This document shows positions 40,398-49,782 of a DNA stretch of 64,000 nt, piece after piece. Each line of letters begins with the position of its first letter. Within the stretch, counting starts at the first letter, position 1. A model generated the notes under the pieces. The model ran no database searches and was not told the origin of the DNA. It saw only the letters and a program-made list of their open reading frames with translations. Position numbers and translations under genes: made by a program. Source of the stretch: Pseudescherichia sp031979925 (GTDB taxonomy: Bacteria; Pseudomonadota; Gammaproteobacteria; Enterobacterales; Enterobacteriaceae). The stretch lies in the NCBI RefSeq assembly GCF_031979925.1, contig NZ_DALZFB010000005.1, positions 62,001-126,000 of the forward strand, given 5' to 3'.

Positions 40398-41729
40398 ATG
40401 ATACTGGATACTGCCGTTGAATCAAAAAAGGGTATGCCTACCCGCTATTTAATCTTGCTCATTATCTTTATCGTTACGGCGATTAACTATGCGGACCGCG
40501 CAACGCTCTCCATTGCCGGGACCGAAGTCGCCAAAGAGTTACAGCTCAGCGCCGTCTCTATGGGCTACATCTTCTCCGCCTTCGGCTGGGCCTACCTGCT
40601 GATGCAGATCCCCGGCGGCTGGCTGCTGGACCGCTACGGTTCGAAAAAAGTATACACTTACAGCCTCTTTTTCTGGTCGCTGTTCACCTTCCTGCAAGGG
40701 TTTGTGGATGTCTTCCCGCTGGCCTGGGCTGGCGTTTCGATGTTCATCATGCGCTTTATGCTCGGCTTCTCTGAAGCGCCTTCGTTCCCGGCGAACGCCC
40801 GTATTGTTGCCGCCTGGTTTCCGACCAAAGAGCGCGGCACGGCGTCGGCGATTTTCAACTCTGCCCAGTACTTCTCTCTGGCGCTCTTCTCCCCGCTGCT
40901 GGGCTGGCTGACCTTCGCCTGGGGTTGGGAACATGTGTTTACGGTGATGGGCGTGATTGGCTTTGTGCTGACCGGTATGTGGGTGAAATTTATCCATAAC
41001 CCAACCGACCATCCGAACATGTCCGCCAGCGAGCTGGAGTACATCACCAAAGGCGGTGCGGTGGTTGATATGGATCACAAAAAGCCGGGTGCGGCGGCTG
41101 GCGGTCCGAAAATGCACTACATCAAGCAATTATTGACCAACCGCATGATGCTGGGCGTGTTCTTCGGTCAGTATTTTATCAACACCATCACGTGGTTCTT
41201 CCTCACCTGGTTCCCTATCTACCTGGTGCAGGAGAAGGGGATGTCGATTCTGAAAGTGGGCCTGGTGGCCTCTATCCCGGCGCTGTGCGGTTTTGCTGGT
41301 GGCGTGCTGGGCGGGGTCTTCTCGGATCACCTGATCAAACGTGGCGCAACCATCACCCTGGCGCGTAAGCTACCTATCGTTCTGGGCATGCTGTTGGCGT
41401 CGAGCATCATTCTGTGTAACTACACCGATAACACTACCCTGGTGGTCACGCTGATGGCGCTGGCATTCTTCGGGAAAGGGTTTGGTGCTCTTGGCTGGCC
41501 GGTCATCTCCGACACCGCGCCAAAAGAGATTGTTGGACTGTGCGGCGGGGTATTTAACGTGTTTGGCAACGTGGCCTCCATTGTCACTCCGCTGGTAATT
41601 GGTTACCTGGTCAGCGAGCTGCACTCCTTTAACGCTGCACTGGTGTTCGTCGGCTGTTCAGCACTGATGGCGATGTTCTGCTACCTGTTCGTGGTGGGCG
41701 ACATCAAGCGTATGGAACTGCGGAATTAA
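40398..41729 (+). CDS. garP: Galactarate/glucarate transporter GarP
   Basis: A 443-residue MFS symporter (anion:cation symporter family) with twelve membrane segments; E. coli GarP has 444. The family pattern NYADRATLSIAG (about 28-39) closes segment 1, and WLLDRYGSKKVY (about 75-86) is the loop 2-3 signature. The C-terminus is short and polar. First gene of garP-garL-garR-garK; GudP is the close alternative but the operon settles it. Confidence 0.94.
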   Translation: MILDTAVESKKGMPTRYLILLIIFIVTAINYADRATLSIAGTEVAKELQLSAVSMGYIFSAFGWAYLLMQIPGGWLLDRYGSKKVYTYSLFFWSLFTFLQGFVDVFPLAWAGVSMFIMRFMLGFSEAPSFPANARIVAAWFPTKERGTASAIFNSAQYFSLALFSPLLGWLTFAWGWEHVFTVMGVIGFVLTGMWVKFIHNPTDHPNMSASELEYITKGGAVVDMDHKKPGAAAGGPKMHYIKQLLTNRMMLGVFFGQYFINTITWFFLTWFPIYLVQEKGMSILKVGLVASIPALCGFAGGVLGGVFSDHLIKRGATITLARKLPIVLGMLLASSIILCNYTDNTTLVVTLMALAFFGKGFGALGWPVISDTAPKEIVGLCGGVFNVFGNVASIVTPLVIGYLVSELHSFNAALVFVGCSALMAMFCYLFVVGDIKRMELRN

Positions 41730-41755
41730 GCAACGGTTACTTCAAGGTATAGATG

Positions 41756-42526
41756 ATGACTAACGATATCTTCCCTAACAAATTCAAGGCTGCGCTGGCA
41801 GCGCATCAGATTCAGATTGGCTGCTGGTCCGCGCTGGCAAGCCCAATCAGCACCGAAGTGCTGGGCCTGGCGGGCTTTGACTGGCTGGTGCTGGACGGCG
41901 AACATGCGCCGAACGATGTTACGACCTTTATCCCGCAGCTGATGGCCCTGAAGGGCAGCAGCAGCGCACCGGTGGTTCGCGCCCCGGCTAACGATCCAAT
42001 TGCTATTAAGCGCCTGCTGGATATCGGCTTCTACAACTTCCTGATCCCGTTTGTCGAGAGCGAAGAGGAGGCCGTACTGGCAGTCGCCTCTACCCGCTAT
42101 CCGCCAGAGGGCATTCGCGGCGTATCGGTCTCCCACCGCGCCAACATGTTTGGCACCGTGCCGGACTACTTCGGCCAGGCAAACAAGAACATCACTATTC
42201 TGGTACAGATTGAGAGCCAGCAGGGCGTGGATAACGTCGATGCCATCGCCGCTACCGACGGCGTGGACGGGATCTTCGTTGGTCCAAGCGACCTTGCTGC
42301 CGCGCTGGGCCACTTAGGCAATGCATCGCACCCGGAAGTACAGCGCTGCATCCAGCACATTTTTGCCCGTGCGAAAGCGCACGGTAAGCCAAGCGGCATC
42401 CTCGCGCCGGTAGAGGCCGATGCGCGCCGCTACCTGGAGTGGGGCGCAACCTTCGTTGCCGTTGGCAGTGACCTGGGCGTATTCCGCGCCGGAACCCAGC
42501 GCTTAGCTGATTCATTTAAGAAATAA
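41756..42526 (+). CDS. garL: 5-keto-4-deoxy-D-glucarate aldolase
   Basis: A 256-residue class II aldolase of the HpcH/HpaI family, same length as in E. coli, giving pyruvate and tartronate semialdehyde. Metal and substrate motifs: LDGEHAPND (about 44-52), VQIESQQGVDNVD (about 150-162) and VGPSDLAAALG (about 176-186). The second of two adjacent ATGs is taken as the start, to match the family. Twenty-six bases separate it from garP. Confidence 0.95.
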   Translation: MTNDIFPNKFKAALAAHQIQIGCWSALASPISTEVLGLAGFDWLVLDGEHAPNDVTTFIPQLMALKGSSSAPVVRAPANDPIAIKRLLDIGFYNFLIPFVESEEEAVLAVASTRYPPEGIRGVSVSHRANMFGTVPDYFGQANKNITILVQIESQQGVDNVDAIAATDGVDGIFVGPSDLAAALGHLGNASHPEVQRCIQHIFARAKAHGKPSGILAPVEADARRYLEWGATFVAVGSDLGVFRAGTQRLADSFKK

Positions 42527-42556
42527 CCACCACCGAACTGAAGAGAGAGACGCACT

Positions 42557-43447
42557 ATGACACTGAAAGTTGGTTTCATTGGCCTGGGCATTATGGGTAA
42601 ACCAATGAGTAAAAACCTCATTAAAGCCGGTTACTCGCTGGTGGTTTCTGACCGTAATCATGAGGCGGTTGCTGAAGTGATTGCTGCCGGTGCAGAAACT
42701 GCCTCTACGGCAAAAGAGATTGCCGAGCAGTGTGATGTGATCATCACCATGCTGCCGAACTCCCCGCATGTGAAAGAGGTGGCGCTGGGTGAAGGCGGCA
42801 TTATCGAAGGCGCGAAAGCGGGTACCGTGCTGATCGATATGAGCTCCATTGCACCGCTGGCCAGCCGTGAAATCAGCGACGCGCTGCAGGCGAAAGGCGT
42901 ACAGATGCTGGACGCACCGGTGAGCGGCGGGGAACCGAAAGCGATCGACGGCACACTCTCCGTGATGGTTGGCGGCGACAAGGCGCTGTTCGATAAGTAC
43001 TACGATCTGTTGAAAGCGATGGCTGGCTCAGTGGTGCACACCGGTGATATCGGCGCGGGCAACGTGACCAAGCTGGCAAACCAGGTGATCGTGGCGCTGA
43101 ATATTGCCGCCATGTCTGAGGCTCTGAGTCTGGCAACCAAAGCAGGCGTGAACCCGGATCTGGTATTCCAGGCTATCCGCGGCGGCCTGGCGGGCAGCAC
43201 CGTGCTGGAGGCGAAAGCGCCGATGGTACTGGATCGCAACTTCAAGCCAGGTTTCCGTATCGATCTGCACATCAAAGATCTGGCGAACGCGCTGGATACC
43301 TCCCACGGCGTGGGCGCGCAGCTGCCGCTGACCGCGGCGGTGATGGAGATGATGCAGGCGCTGCGTGCTGACGGTCACGGCAACGACGACCATAGCGCCC
43401 TTGCGTGCTACTACGAAAAACTGGCGAAGGTAGAAATCGCTCGCTAA
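42557..43447 (+). CDS. garR: Tartronate semialdehyde reductase
   Basis: A 296-residue beta-hydroxyacid dehydrogenase reducing tartronate semialdehyde to D-glycerate with NAD(P)H. The Rossmann motif GFIGLGIMGKPM (about 5-16), substrate-binding DAPVSGGEPKA (about 116-126) and catalytic lysine motif GNVTKLANQ (about 165-173) are present. GlxR is the close paralogue; position in garPLRK decides. E. coli GarR has 294 residues. Confidence 0.95.
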   Translation: MTLKVGFIGLGIMGKPMSKNLIKAGYSLVVSDRNHEAVAEVIAAGAETASTAKEIAEQCDVIITMLPNSPHVKEVALGEGGIIEGAKAGTVLIDMSSIAPLASREISDALQAKGVQMLDAPVSGGEPKAIDGTLSVMVGGDKALFDKYYDLLKAMAGSVVHTGDIGAGNVTKLANQVIVALNIAAMSEALSLATKAGVNPDLVFQAIRGGLAGSTVLEAKAPMVLDRNFKPGFRIDLHIKDLANALDTSHGVGAQLPLTAAVMEMMQALRADGHGNDDHSALACYYEKLAKVEIAR

Positions 43448-43454
43448 CAAAAAA

Positions 43455-43474
43455 CGGGCGCGGCGACGCGCCCG
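43455..43474. terminator. Hairpin between garR and garK
   Basis: CGGGCGCG, loop GCGA, CGCGCCCG, 8 bp after garR. The T tract lies only on the minus strand (A run at 43449-43454), so as a terminator it faces against the operon; within the gar mRNA it would act as a stabilising or processing stem. Confidence 0.6.
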
Positions 43475-43508
43475 GAATCTATGCCGCGTGCAGTAACAGG
43501 CTACTGAT

Positions 43509-44654
43509 ATGAAAATCGTAATCGCCCCAGACTCTTATAAAGAAAGCCTCTCTGCTACCGAGGTAGCCCAGGCGATAGAAAAAGGCTTCCGGGAAATTTT
43601 TCCGGACGCGCAGTACGTCTCCGTTCCGGTCGCCGACGGTGGGGAAGGAACGGTCGAGGCGATGATTGCCGCCACCCAGGGTGCGGAGCATACGGCATCG
43701 GTGACCGGCCCGCTGGGGGAGCGCGTTGACGCCCGCTGGGGGATGTCCGGCGACGGTAACACCGCCTTTATCGAGATGGCCGCTGCCAGCGGACTGGCCC
43801 TCGTGCCACCTGAACAACGTAACCCGTTGATTACCACCTCGCGCGGCACCGGGGAGCTGATCCTGCACGCGCTGGAGCACGGCGCACGGCATATCATTAT
43901 TGGCATTGGCGGCAGCGCCACTAACGACGGCGGCGCAGGCATGGTGCAGGCGCTGGGCGCGAAGCTGTGTGATGCGAACGGCACTGAGATTGGCCACGGC
44001 GGCGGCAGCCTGATGAGCCTCAACACCATCGACATCAGCGGGCTGGATCCGCGTCTGGCAGCGTGCACCATCCGTGTCGCCTGCGATGTGACGAACCCGC
44101 TGACGGGGGAGCAGGGCGCATCGCGCATCTTTGGCCCGCAGAAAGGGGCCACCGAAGCGCAGATCGTTGAGCTGGACAGCAACCTCAATCACTACGCCGA
44201 CGTGATTAAAAGATCCCTGCGCGTGGACGTAAAGAACGTACCTGGCGCAGGCGCGGCGGGCGGTATGGGCGCGGCGCTGATGGCTTTCCTGGGCGCTGAA
44301 CTACGCAGCGGCATTGAGATCGTCACCCAGGCGCTGAACCTGGAAGAGCATATTCACGACTGCACGCTGGTGGTCACCGGCGAAGGTCGAATCGATAGCC
44401 AGAGCATTCACGGCAAGGTGCCTGTGGGCGTGGCGAACGTTGCCAAGAAATACCATAAGCCGGTGATCGGCATTGCGGGCAGCCTGACGCGCGACGTAGG
44501 CGTCGTGCATCAGTACGGTATCGATGCGGTATTTAGCGTGCTGACCAGCATCGGCACGCTGGAAGAGGCCTTCCGTGGCGCATTCGACAATATCTACCGC
44601 GCTTCACGCAACATTGCCGCCACCCTACGGGTCGGGATGTTGACGGAGGGGTGA
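43509..44654 (+). CDS. garK: Glycerate 2-kinase GarK
   Basis: A 381-residue class I glycerate kinase, same length as in E. coli, phosphorylating D-glycerate to 2-phosphoglycerate. Family motifs: MKIVIAPDSYKESLSA (about 1-16), VADGGEGTVEA (about 46-56) and IGIGGSATNDGGAG (about 133-146). Last gene of the gar operon. The rnpB promoter overlaps its stop codon. Confidence 0.95.
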   Translation: MKIVIAPDSYKESLSATEVAQAIEKGFREIFPDAQYVSVPVADGGEGTVEAMIAATQGAEHTASVTGPLGERVDARWGMSGDGNTAFIEMAAASGLALVPPEQRNPLITTSRGTGELILHALEHGARHIIIGIGGSATNDGGAGMVQALGAKLCDANGTEIGHGGGSLMSLNTIDISGLDPRLAACTIRVACDVTNPLTGEQGASRIFGPQKGATEAQIVELDSNLNHYADVIKRSLRVDVKNVPGAGAAGGMGAALMAFLGAELRSGIEIVTQALNLEEHIHDCTLVVTGEGRIDSQSIHGKVPVGVANVAKKYHKPVIGIAGSLTRDVGVVHQYGIDAVFSVLTSIGTLEEAFRGAFDNIYRASRNIAATLRVGMLTEG

Positions 44655-44679
44655 CAGCGGGGCGTAAACCCTCTATACT
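44651..44679 (+). promoter_or_regulatory. rnpB promoter
   Basis: GTGACA (44651-44656) and TATACT (44674-44679), 17 bp apart, 7 bp before the M1 RNA 5' end. A GC-rich discriminator (GCGCGCC) follows, as in stringently controlled genes. The -35 overlaps the garK stop. Confidence 0.75.
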
Positions 44680-44686
44680 GCGCGCC

Positions 44687-45069
<383 letters not shown>

Positions 45070-45078
45070 TTTACACAG

Positions 45079-45103
45079 AACCCCGCCTCGGCGGGGTTTT
45101 TTG
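45079..45103 (+). terminator. rnpB terminator
   Basis: AACCCCGCC, loop TCG, GGCGGGGTT then T residues, 10 bp after the mature 3' end. Confidence 0.92.
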
Positions 45104-45336
45104 TTTTTTACGGTAAGTCATTCTGCGTGATCCCTTTCACACATACACCCGCGTTAGAATATTTTTATTTATTCAGATGGAAGCGCAGCGGTGGTTTCTC
45201 TCACTCTCTCATTCAAGTTACTCAATAGCGAAGTTTTTCTCCCGCTTCCTGATTACGATTAATCGATACCAATATAGCCGCGCTATTAGCGGCATCAATA
45301 ATAAAATCTGTCCCTACACTAATAAGCGAGAACGTT

Positions 45337-46443
45337 ATGAGCACGAATAATATTGATGTGATGCAAGGCACATCTACGGCGGCCCGAAAGGCAGGCATGA
45401 CGGAGCAGGCGTGGCGCGAAGCAATTAAATTCGACAGCACCGACACGGGCTGGGTCATTATGAGTATCGGCATGGCCATCGGCGCGGGAATTGTTTTTTT
45501 GCCGGTGCAGGTGGGGCTAATGGGGCTGTGGGTATTTTTGCTCTCCTCTATTATTGGCTACCCGGCAATGTATCTCTTTCAGCGGCTATTTATTAATACC
45601 CTGGCGGAGTCGCCGGAGTGCAAGGACTATCCCAGCGTCATTAGCGGCTATTTAGGTAAAAACTGGGGCGTCTTATTAGGCGTGCTCTATTTTGTTATGC
45701 TGGTGATCTGGATGTTCGTCTACTCTACCGCCATCACCAACGACAGCGCCTCCTACCTGCACACCTTTGGCGTTACCCAGGGGCTGCTCTCCGATAACCC
45801 TTTTTACGGCCTGGTGCTAATCTGCATTTTGGTCGCCATCTCCTCGCGCGGCGAGAAGCTGCTGTTTAAAGTCTCGAGCCTGATGGTGCTGACCAAGCTG
45901 CTGGTGGTCGCAGCGTTGGGGTTGAGCATGGTGGGGCTATGGCACCTCTACAATGCCGGGACGCTTCCGCCCGCAGGCCTGCTGATTAAGAACGCGATCA
46001 TTACGCTGCCCTTTACCCTGACCTCCATTCTTTTTATCCAGACCCTCAGCCCGATGGTGATCTCCTACCGCGCCAAAGAGAAGTCCGTCGAGGTTGCTCG
46101 CTATAAAGCCCTGCGGGCGATGAATATCGCTTTTGCCATTCTGTTTGTTACCGTCTTTTTCTACGCCGTCTCATTCACCCTGGCTATGGGCCACGATGAA
46201 GCGGTGAAAGCGTATGAGCAAAATATCTCCGCGCTGGCCATTGCCGCGCAGTTTATTAGCGGCGAGGGTGCAGGCTGGGTAAAAGTGGTCAGCGTTATTT
46301 TAAATATCTTTGCCGTGATGACCGCTTTCTTTGGTGTTTATCTCGGCTTTCGTGAGGCGACCCAGGGCATTGTTATGAACCTGCTGCGGCGTAAATTCCC
46401 GACCCGGCAGTTTGACGAGAAATATGTCCAGGGTGGATCATGA
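45337..46443 (+). CDS. cyuP: L-cysteine/serine transporter CyuP (YhaO), N-terminal part of a frameshifted gene
   Basis: A 368-residue reading frame corresponding to the first five-sixths of E. coli CyuP (443), an inner-membrane amino acid permease of the HAAAP family. About nine membrane segments are visible, beginning GWVIMSIGMAIGAGIVFLP (about 38-56). The frame ends in VQGGS-stop where E. coli continues through a glycine-isoleucine-methionine into segment 10. A single lost base near 46435-46440 explains this. The remainder follows in another frame from 46440. The gap upstream to rnpB (45104-45336) contains no clear gene and should hold the promoter. Could be a pseudogene, a sequencing error or a split but coupled gene. 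Confidence 0.85.
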   Translation: MSTNNIDVMQGTSTAARKAGMTEQAWREAIKFDSTDTGWVIMSIGMAIGAGIVFLPVQVGLMGLWVFLLSSIIGYPAMYLFQRLFINTLAESPECKDYPSVISGYLGKNWGVLLGVLYFVMLVIWMFVYSTAITNDSASYLHTFGVTQGLLSDNPFYGLVLICILVAISSRGEKLLFKVSSLMVLTKLLVVAALGLSMVGLWHLYNAGTLPPAGLLIKNAIITLPFTLTSILFIQTLSPMVISYRAKEKSVEVARYKALRAMNIAFAILFVTVFFYAVSFTLAMGHDEAVKAYEQNISALAIAAQFISGEGAGWVKVVSVILNIFAVMTAFFGVYLGFREATQGIVMNLLRRKFPTRQFDEKYVQGGS

Positions 46444-46664
46444 TCTTCGCTATTCTGCTGGCCTGGAGCGCCATTGTCCTTAATGCCCCGGTGCTGAGCT
46501 TCACCTCAATCTGTAGTCCTATATTCGGTCTGATCGGCTGCTTAATTCCCGCCTGGCTGGTCTATAAGGTGCCGGCGCTGCACAAGTACAAAGGCCTGTC
46601 GCTGAAGATCATTATTATTACCGGCCTGCTGCTCTGTATTTCACCGCTGCTGGCCTTCGCCTGA
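46440..46664 (+). CDS. cyuP: CyuP C-terminal part, downstream of the frameshift
   Basis: A 74-residue frame starting ATG at 46440, overlapping the upstream stop as ATGA. It begins MIFAILLAWSAIV and holds the last two or so membrane segments of CyuP, ending LLCISPLLAFA. Its first residue lines up with an internal methionine of E. coli CyuP, and 368 + 74 residues give almost the full 443. The ATGA overlap could permit re-initiation, so two separate chains are possible; there is no strong ribosome site other than GGGTGG. Confidence 0.8.
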   Translation: MIFAILLAWSAIVLNAPVLSFTSICSPIFGLIGCLIPAWLVYKVPALHKYKGLSLKIIIITGLLLCISPLLAFA

Positions 46665-46698
46665 TGCTATTAATCTCATGAAACAGATGGACGTTATT

Positions 46699-48003
46699 AT
46701 GTCAGATGCAAAATGGAACCCGGAATGGGATCGGTTTATTCAGATCGTACGCCAGGAGGTTAAACCTGCGCTGGGCTGTACCGAACCGGTATCACTGGCG
46801 CTGGCCAGCGCTACCGCCGCCGCGCAGCTCTCCGGCAGGGTTGAACGCGTAGAGTGCTACGTTTCGCCTAACCTGCTGAAAAACGGTATGGGCGTCACCG
46901 TACCGGGAACGGGCATGGTGGGGCTACCGATTGCCGCCGCCCTCGGCGCGCTCGGAGGCGATGCCACCGCTGGGCTGGAGGTGCTTAAAGCCGCGTCGCC
47001 ACAGGCGATAGAGGATGCCAAAGCGATGCTTGCCGAGGGGCGAGTATGCGTCAGGCTACAGAAGCCGTGCAGTGAGATCCTCTACGCCCGCGCCTGCGTC
47101 TTTACGGCGGACAGCCAGGCCAGCGTGACGATCGAGGGCGATCATACTCGCATCGTGCGGATCGAAAAGCAGGGCGAGACGGTTTTCCAGCGCAGCAGTG
47201 AGGCGGAAGAGCGCAACGAGGATCCGCTGGCCGTGCTGTCACAGACCACGCTGCGCGGCATTTTGGCCTTCATTGAGCAGGCCCCGTTTGAGCGTATCCG
47301 CTTCATCCTCGAGGCAGCCCGGATAAACGATGCGCTCTCCCGGGAGGGCTTAGCCAGGGAGTGGGGCCTGCACATTGGTGCCACGCTGCAAAAGCAGTGC
47401 AATCGCGGCCTGCTGGCAAAGGATCTCTCTTCGACAATTGTGATCCGTACCAGTGCCGCCTCGGACGCAAGGATGGGTGGGGCGTCGCTGCCAGCGATGA
47501 GCAACTCAGGTTCCGGCAACCAGGGGATCGCCGCCACGCTGCCGGTTGTAGTATTAGCTGAGTTTTTAGGTGAGGATGACGAGCGGCTGGCCCGCGCGCT
47601 GATGCTTTCCCACCTCAGCGCAATCTACATTCACAACCAGCTTCCGCGTCTGTCAGCACTCTGCGCCGCGACGACGGCGGCCATGGGAGCGGCGGCAGGG
47701 ATGGCATGGCTGATGGACGGACGCTATGACACCCTCGCCAGAGCTATCAGCAGCATGATCGGGGACGTCAGCGGGATGATCTGCGATGGCGCATCTAATA
47801 GCTGCGCGATGAAGGTGTCGACCAGCGTCTCGTCAGCGTGGAAAGCCGTGCTGATGGCGTTGGATGAGACTGCGGTGACCGGCAATGAGGGGATCGTGGC
47901 GCACGACGTTGAACAGTCAATCGCAAACCTCTGTGCGCTGGCCTGCCATGCTATGCAGATCACCGACCGGCAGATCATCGACATCATGGCACACAAAGTC
48001 TAA
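46699..48003 (+). CDS. cyuA: L-cysteine desulfidase CyuA (YhaM)
   Basis: A 434-residue iron-sulfur enzyme degrading cysteine to pyruvate, ammonia and sulfide (436 in E. coli). The N-terminal VKPALGCTEPVSLALA motif (about 17-32) carries the catalytic cysteine; later cysteines in KPCSE, DGASNSCAM and NLCALACHAM can hold the cluster. GVTVPGTGMVGLP and SNSGSGNQGI are also conserved. Start ambiguous: ATG 46699 fits the family length; an ATG at 46678 would add seven residues. With cyuP it forms a cysteine-use unit, controlled in E. coli by CyuR, which is not in this window. Confidence 0.93.
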   Translation: MSDAKWNPEWDRFIQIVRQEVKPALGCTEPVSLALASATAAAQLSGRVERVECYVSPNLLKNGMGVTVPGTGMVGLPIAAALGALGGDATAGLEVLKAASPQAIEDAKAMLAEGRVCVRLQKPCSEILYARACVFTADSQASVTIEGDHTRIVRIEKQGETVFQRSSEAEERNEDPLAVLSQTTLRGILAFIEQAPFERIRFILEAARINDALSREGLAREWGLHIGATLQKQCNRGLLAKDLSSTIVIRTSAASDARMGGASLPAMSNSGSGNQGIAATLPVVVLAEFLGEDDERLARALMLSHLSAIYIHNQLPRLSALCAATTAAMGAAAGMAWLMDGRYDTLARAISSMIGDVSGMICDGASNSCAMKVSTSVSSAWKAVLMALDETAVTGNEGIVAHDVEQSIANLCALACHAMQITDRQIIDIMAHKV

Positions 48004-48007
48004 GACC

Positions 48008-48037
48008 GTAGGCCGGGCAAGCGCAGCGCCGCCCGGC
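48008..48037. repeat. REP element (identical copy at 38380)
   Basis: GTAGGCCGGGC...CCGCCCGGC, 30 bp, exactly the same as 38380-38409, between convergent cyuA and yhaK. Confidence 0.85.
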
Positions 48038-48046
48038 GTTTCAGGG

Positions 48047-48745
48047 TCAAACAGGTAAATCAACCAGCAGCGCCCGCAGCGGCGTGTCCGCCACCAGCGT
48101 GATATGCGCCTCGTCGCGAATAAACGCCCCGTCGCCGCAGGTCAGCGCCTTCTGCTCCTCCTGCGGCGTCAGAGCATGAAATCTGCCATGAATCGATTGC
48201 AGGTAAGCGCGGGGGCCATGCAGCTGGAAACTGAGCTGTTCACCCTTATCCAGTTCAATATGGTGCAGCCAGACCTGCTGGCGGAGCTGTAAACTTTCAT
48301 CGTTTCCATCAGGGGAGGCTAGCAGCTGCTGTTTGCCCGCGATGGCAATTTTTTGCACTGGCGGGTTCTCCCGCTCCGGGCAGGCGTCCAGCCAGAGCTG
48401 CATCCGCGTCAGGGATTTATCTTTGCTCAGATTGTGTTCGCTATAGCTGATCCCCGGCTGGGTCGCGATCAGCAGCGCTTCACCCGCCTTCGCCTGTACA
48501 TGGTGACCATCGCTATCGCGGTACTCGGCTTCTCCCTCAAGGATCAGGTTAAGAATATCCACCTTAGGGTAGGTACGCGGCTGGAATGACGCGCCGGGAG
48601 CCAGAACCTCCTGGTTCAGCACCCGCAGGGAGGCGTAGCCCAGCAGTTTAGGGTCAAAGTAGTGTCCAAAGGAGAAGGTGTAACGGGCCTGCAGCCATCC
48701 GAAATCTGCCTGTCCGCACTGTTTGGCTGTTCTGGTAGTAATCAT
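48047..48745 (-). CDS. yhaK: Pirin-family bicupin YhaK
   Basis: A 232-residue protein with two cupin folds (about 40-115 and 150-230), close to E. coli YhaK (233). The first cupin has PRTYPKVDILNLI and EYRDSDGHHVQAKAGEALL-type sequence; YSEHN lies near 107. In E. coli it responds to nitrosative stress; function unknown. In E. coli yhaL lies beside it; here the gap to cyuA is only 43 bp, so yhaL is absent. It is divergent from yhaJ. Confidence 0.93.
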   Translation of the reverse strand: MITTRTAKQCGQADFGWLQARYTFSFGHYFDPKLLGYASLRVLNQEVLAPGASFQPRTYPKVDILNLILEGEAEYRDSDGHHVQAKAGEALLIATQPGISYSEHNLSKDKSLTRMQLWLDACPERENPPVQKIAIAGKQQLLASPDGNDESLQLRQQVWLHHIELDKGEQLSFQLHGPRAYLQSIHGRFHALTPQEEQKALTCGDGAFIRDEAHITLVADTPLRALLVDLPV

Positions 48746-48849
48746 AATTCTGACCTCTCTTTACACTAAATCAATGGTAAAGGTATGGACGCTGCAATGT
48801 TAGCCAGATATTCTGCCCGGTATGTTCAAATTTCCTGAATGAGAACGAA

Positions 48850-49746
48850 ATGGCTAAAGAGAGAGCGCTGACGCTCGAAGCATTACGCGTCATGGACGCC
48901 ATCGACAGGCGCGGCAGCTTTGCCGCAGCGGCGGATGAGCTGGGCCGGGTGCCTTCCGCGCTGAGCTATACCATGCAGAAGCTGGAGGAAGAGCTGGACG
49001 TGGTGCTCTTCGACCGTTCCGGGCACCGGACAAAATTTACCAACGTCGGGCGCATGCTGCTGGAGCGAGGACGCGTGCTGCTGGAGGCCGCCGACAAGCT
49101 CACCACCGATGCCGAAGCGCTGGCCAGGGGCTGGGAGACGCACCTGACGCTGGTGAGCGAAGCGCTGGTACCAACGCCTTCCTTTTTCCCGCTGGTGGAG
49201 AGGCTGGCGACGAAAGCCAATACCCAGCTCTCCATTATTACCGAAGTCCTGGCGGGGGCGTGGGAGCGCTTGGAGCAGGGCCGGGCGGATATCGTCATCG
49301 CCCCGGATATGCACTTCCGCTCGTCGTCAGAGATCAACTCGCGCAAGCTCTACACGCTCCTCAACGTCTACGTCGCCGCGCCGGATCATCCTATTCACCA
49401 GGAGCCGGAGCCACTCTCTGAGGTGACGCGGGTGAAATATCGCGGCGTCGCGGTAGCCGATACCGCCCGCGAGCGCCCGGTGCTTACCGTACAGCTGTTG
49501 GACAAGCAGCCGCGCCTGACGGTGAGCAGCCTGGAGGATAAGCGCAACGCGCTGCTGGCCGGGCTAGGCGTAGCCACCATGCCTTACCCGCTGGTTGAAA
49601 AGGATATCGCCGAAGGGCGTCTGCGGGTGGTCAGTCCGGAATCCACCAGCGAGGTGGATATCATTATGGCCTGGCGGCGCGACAGCATGGGCGAGGCGAA
49701 GGCCTGGTGCCTGCGGGAGATCCCCAAGCTTTTTGCAGGGAAATAG
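48850..49746 (+). CDS. yhaJ: LysR-family regulator YhaJ
   Basis: A 298-residue LysR-type regulator, same length as in E. coli. The N-terminal winged helix (about 8-66) includes RGSFAAAADELGRVPSALS-type HTH sequence; the effector domain follows from about 92. In E. coli YhaJ controls yhaK and yqjF and responds to nitrotoluene breakdown products; both targets are present nearby, yhaK divergently. Confidence 0.93.
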   Translation: MAKERALTLEALRVMDAIDRRGSFAAAADELGRVPSALSYTMQKLEEELDVVLFDRSGHRTKFTNVGRMLLERGRVLLEAADKLTTDAEALARGWETHLTLVSEALVPTPSFFPLVERLATKANTQLSIITEVLAGAWERLEQGRADIVIAPDMHFRSSSEINSRKLYTLLNVYVAAPDHPIHQEPEPLSEVTRVKYRGVAVADTARERPVLTVQLLDKQPRLTVSSLEDKRNALLAGLGVATMPYPLVEKDIAEGRLRVVSPESTSEVDIIMAWRRDSMGEAKAWCLREIPKLFAGK

Positions 49747-49751
49747 GCAAT

Positions 49752-49777
49752 AAAAAGGGCACCCTGGAGGTGCCCTG
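49752..49777 (-). terminator. yqjG terminator
   Basis: On the minus strand GGGCACC, loop TCCA, GGGTGCCC then TTTTTATT, 5 bp after the yqjG stop. It may also stop yhaJ transcription, although the T tract is on the minus strand. Confidence 0.85.
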
Positions 49778-49782
49778 ATAGC

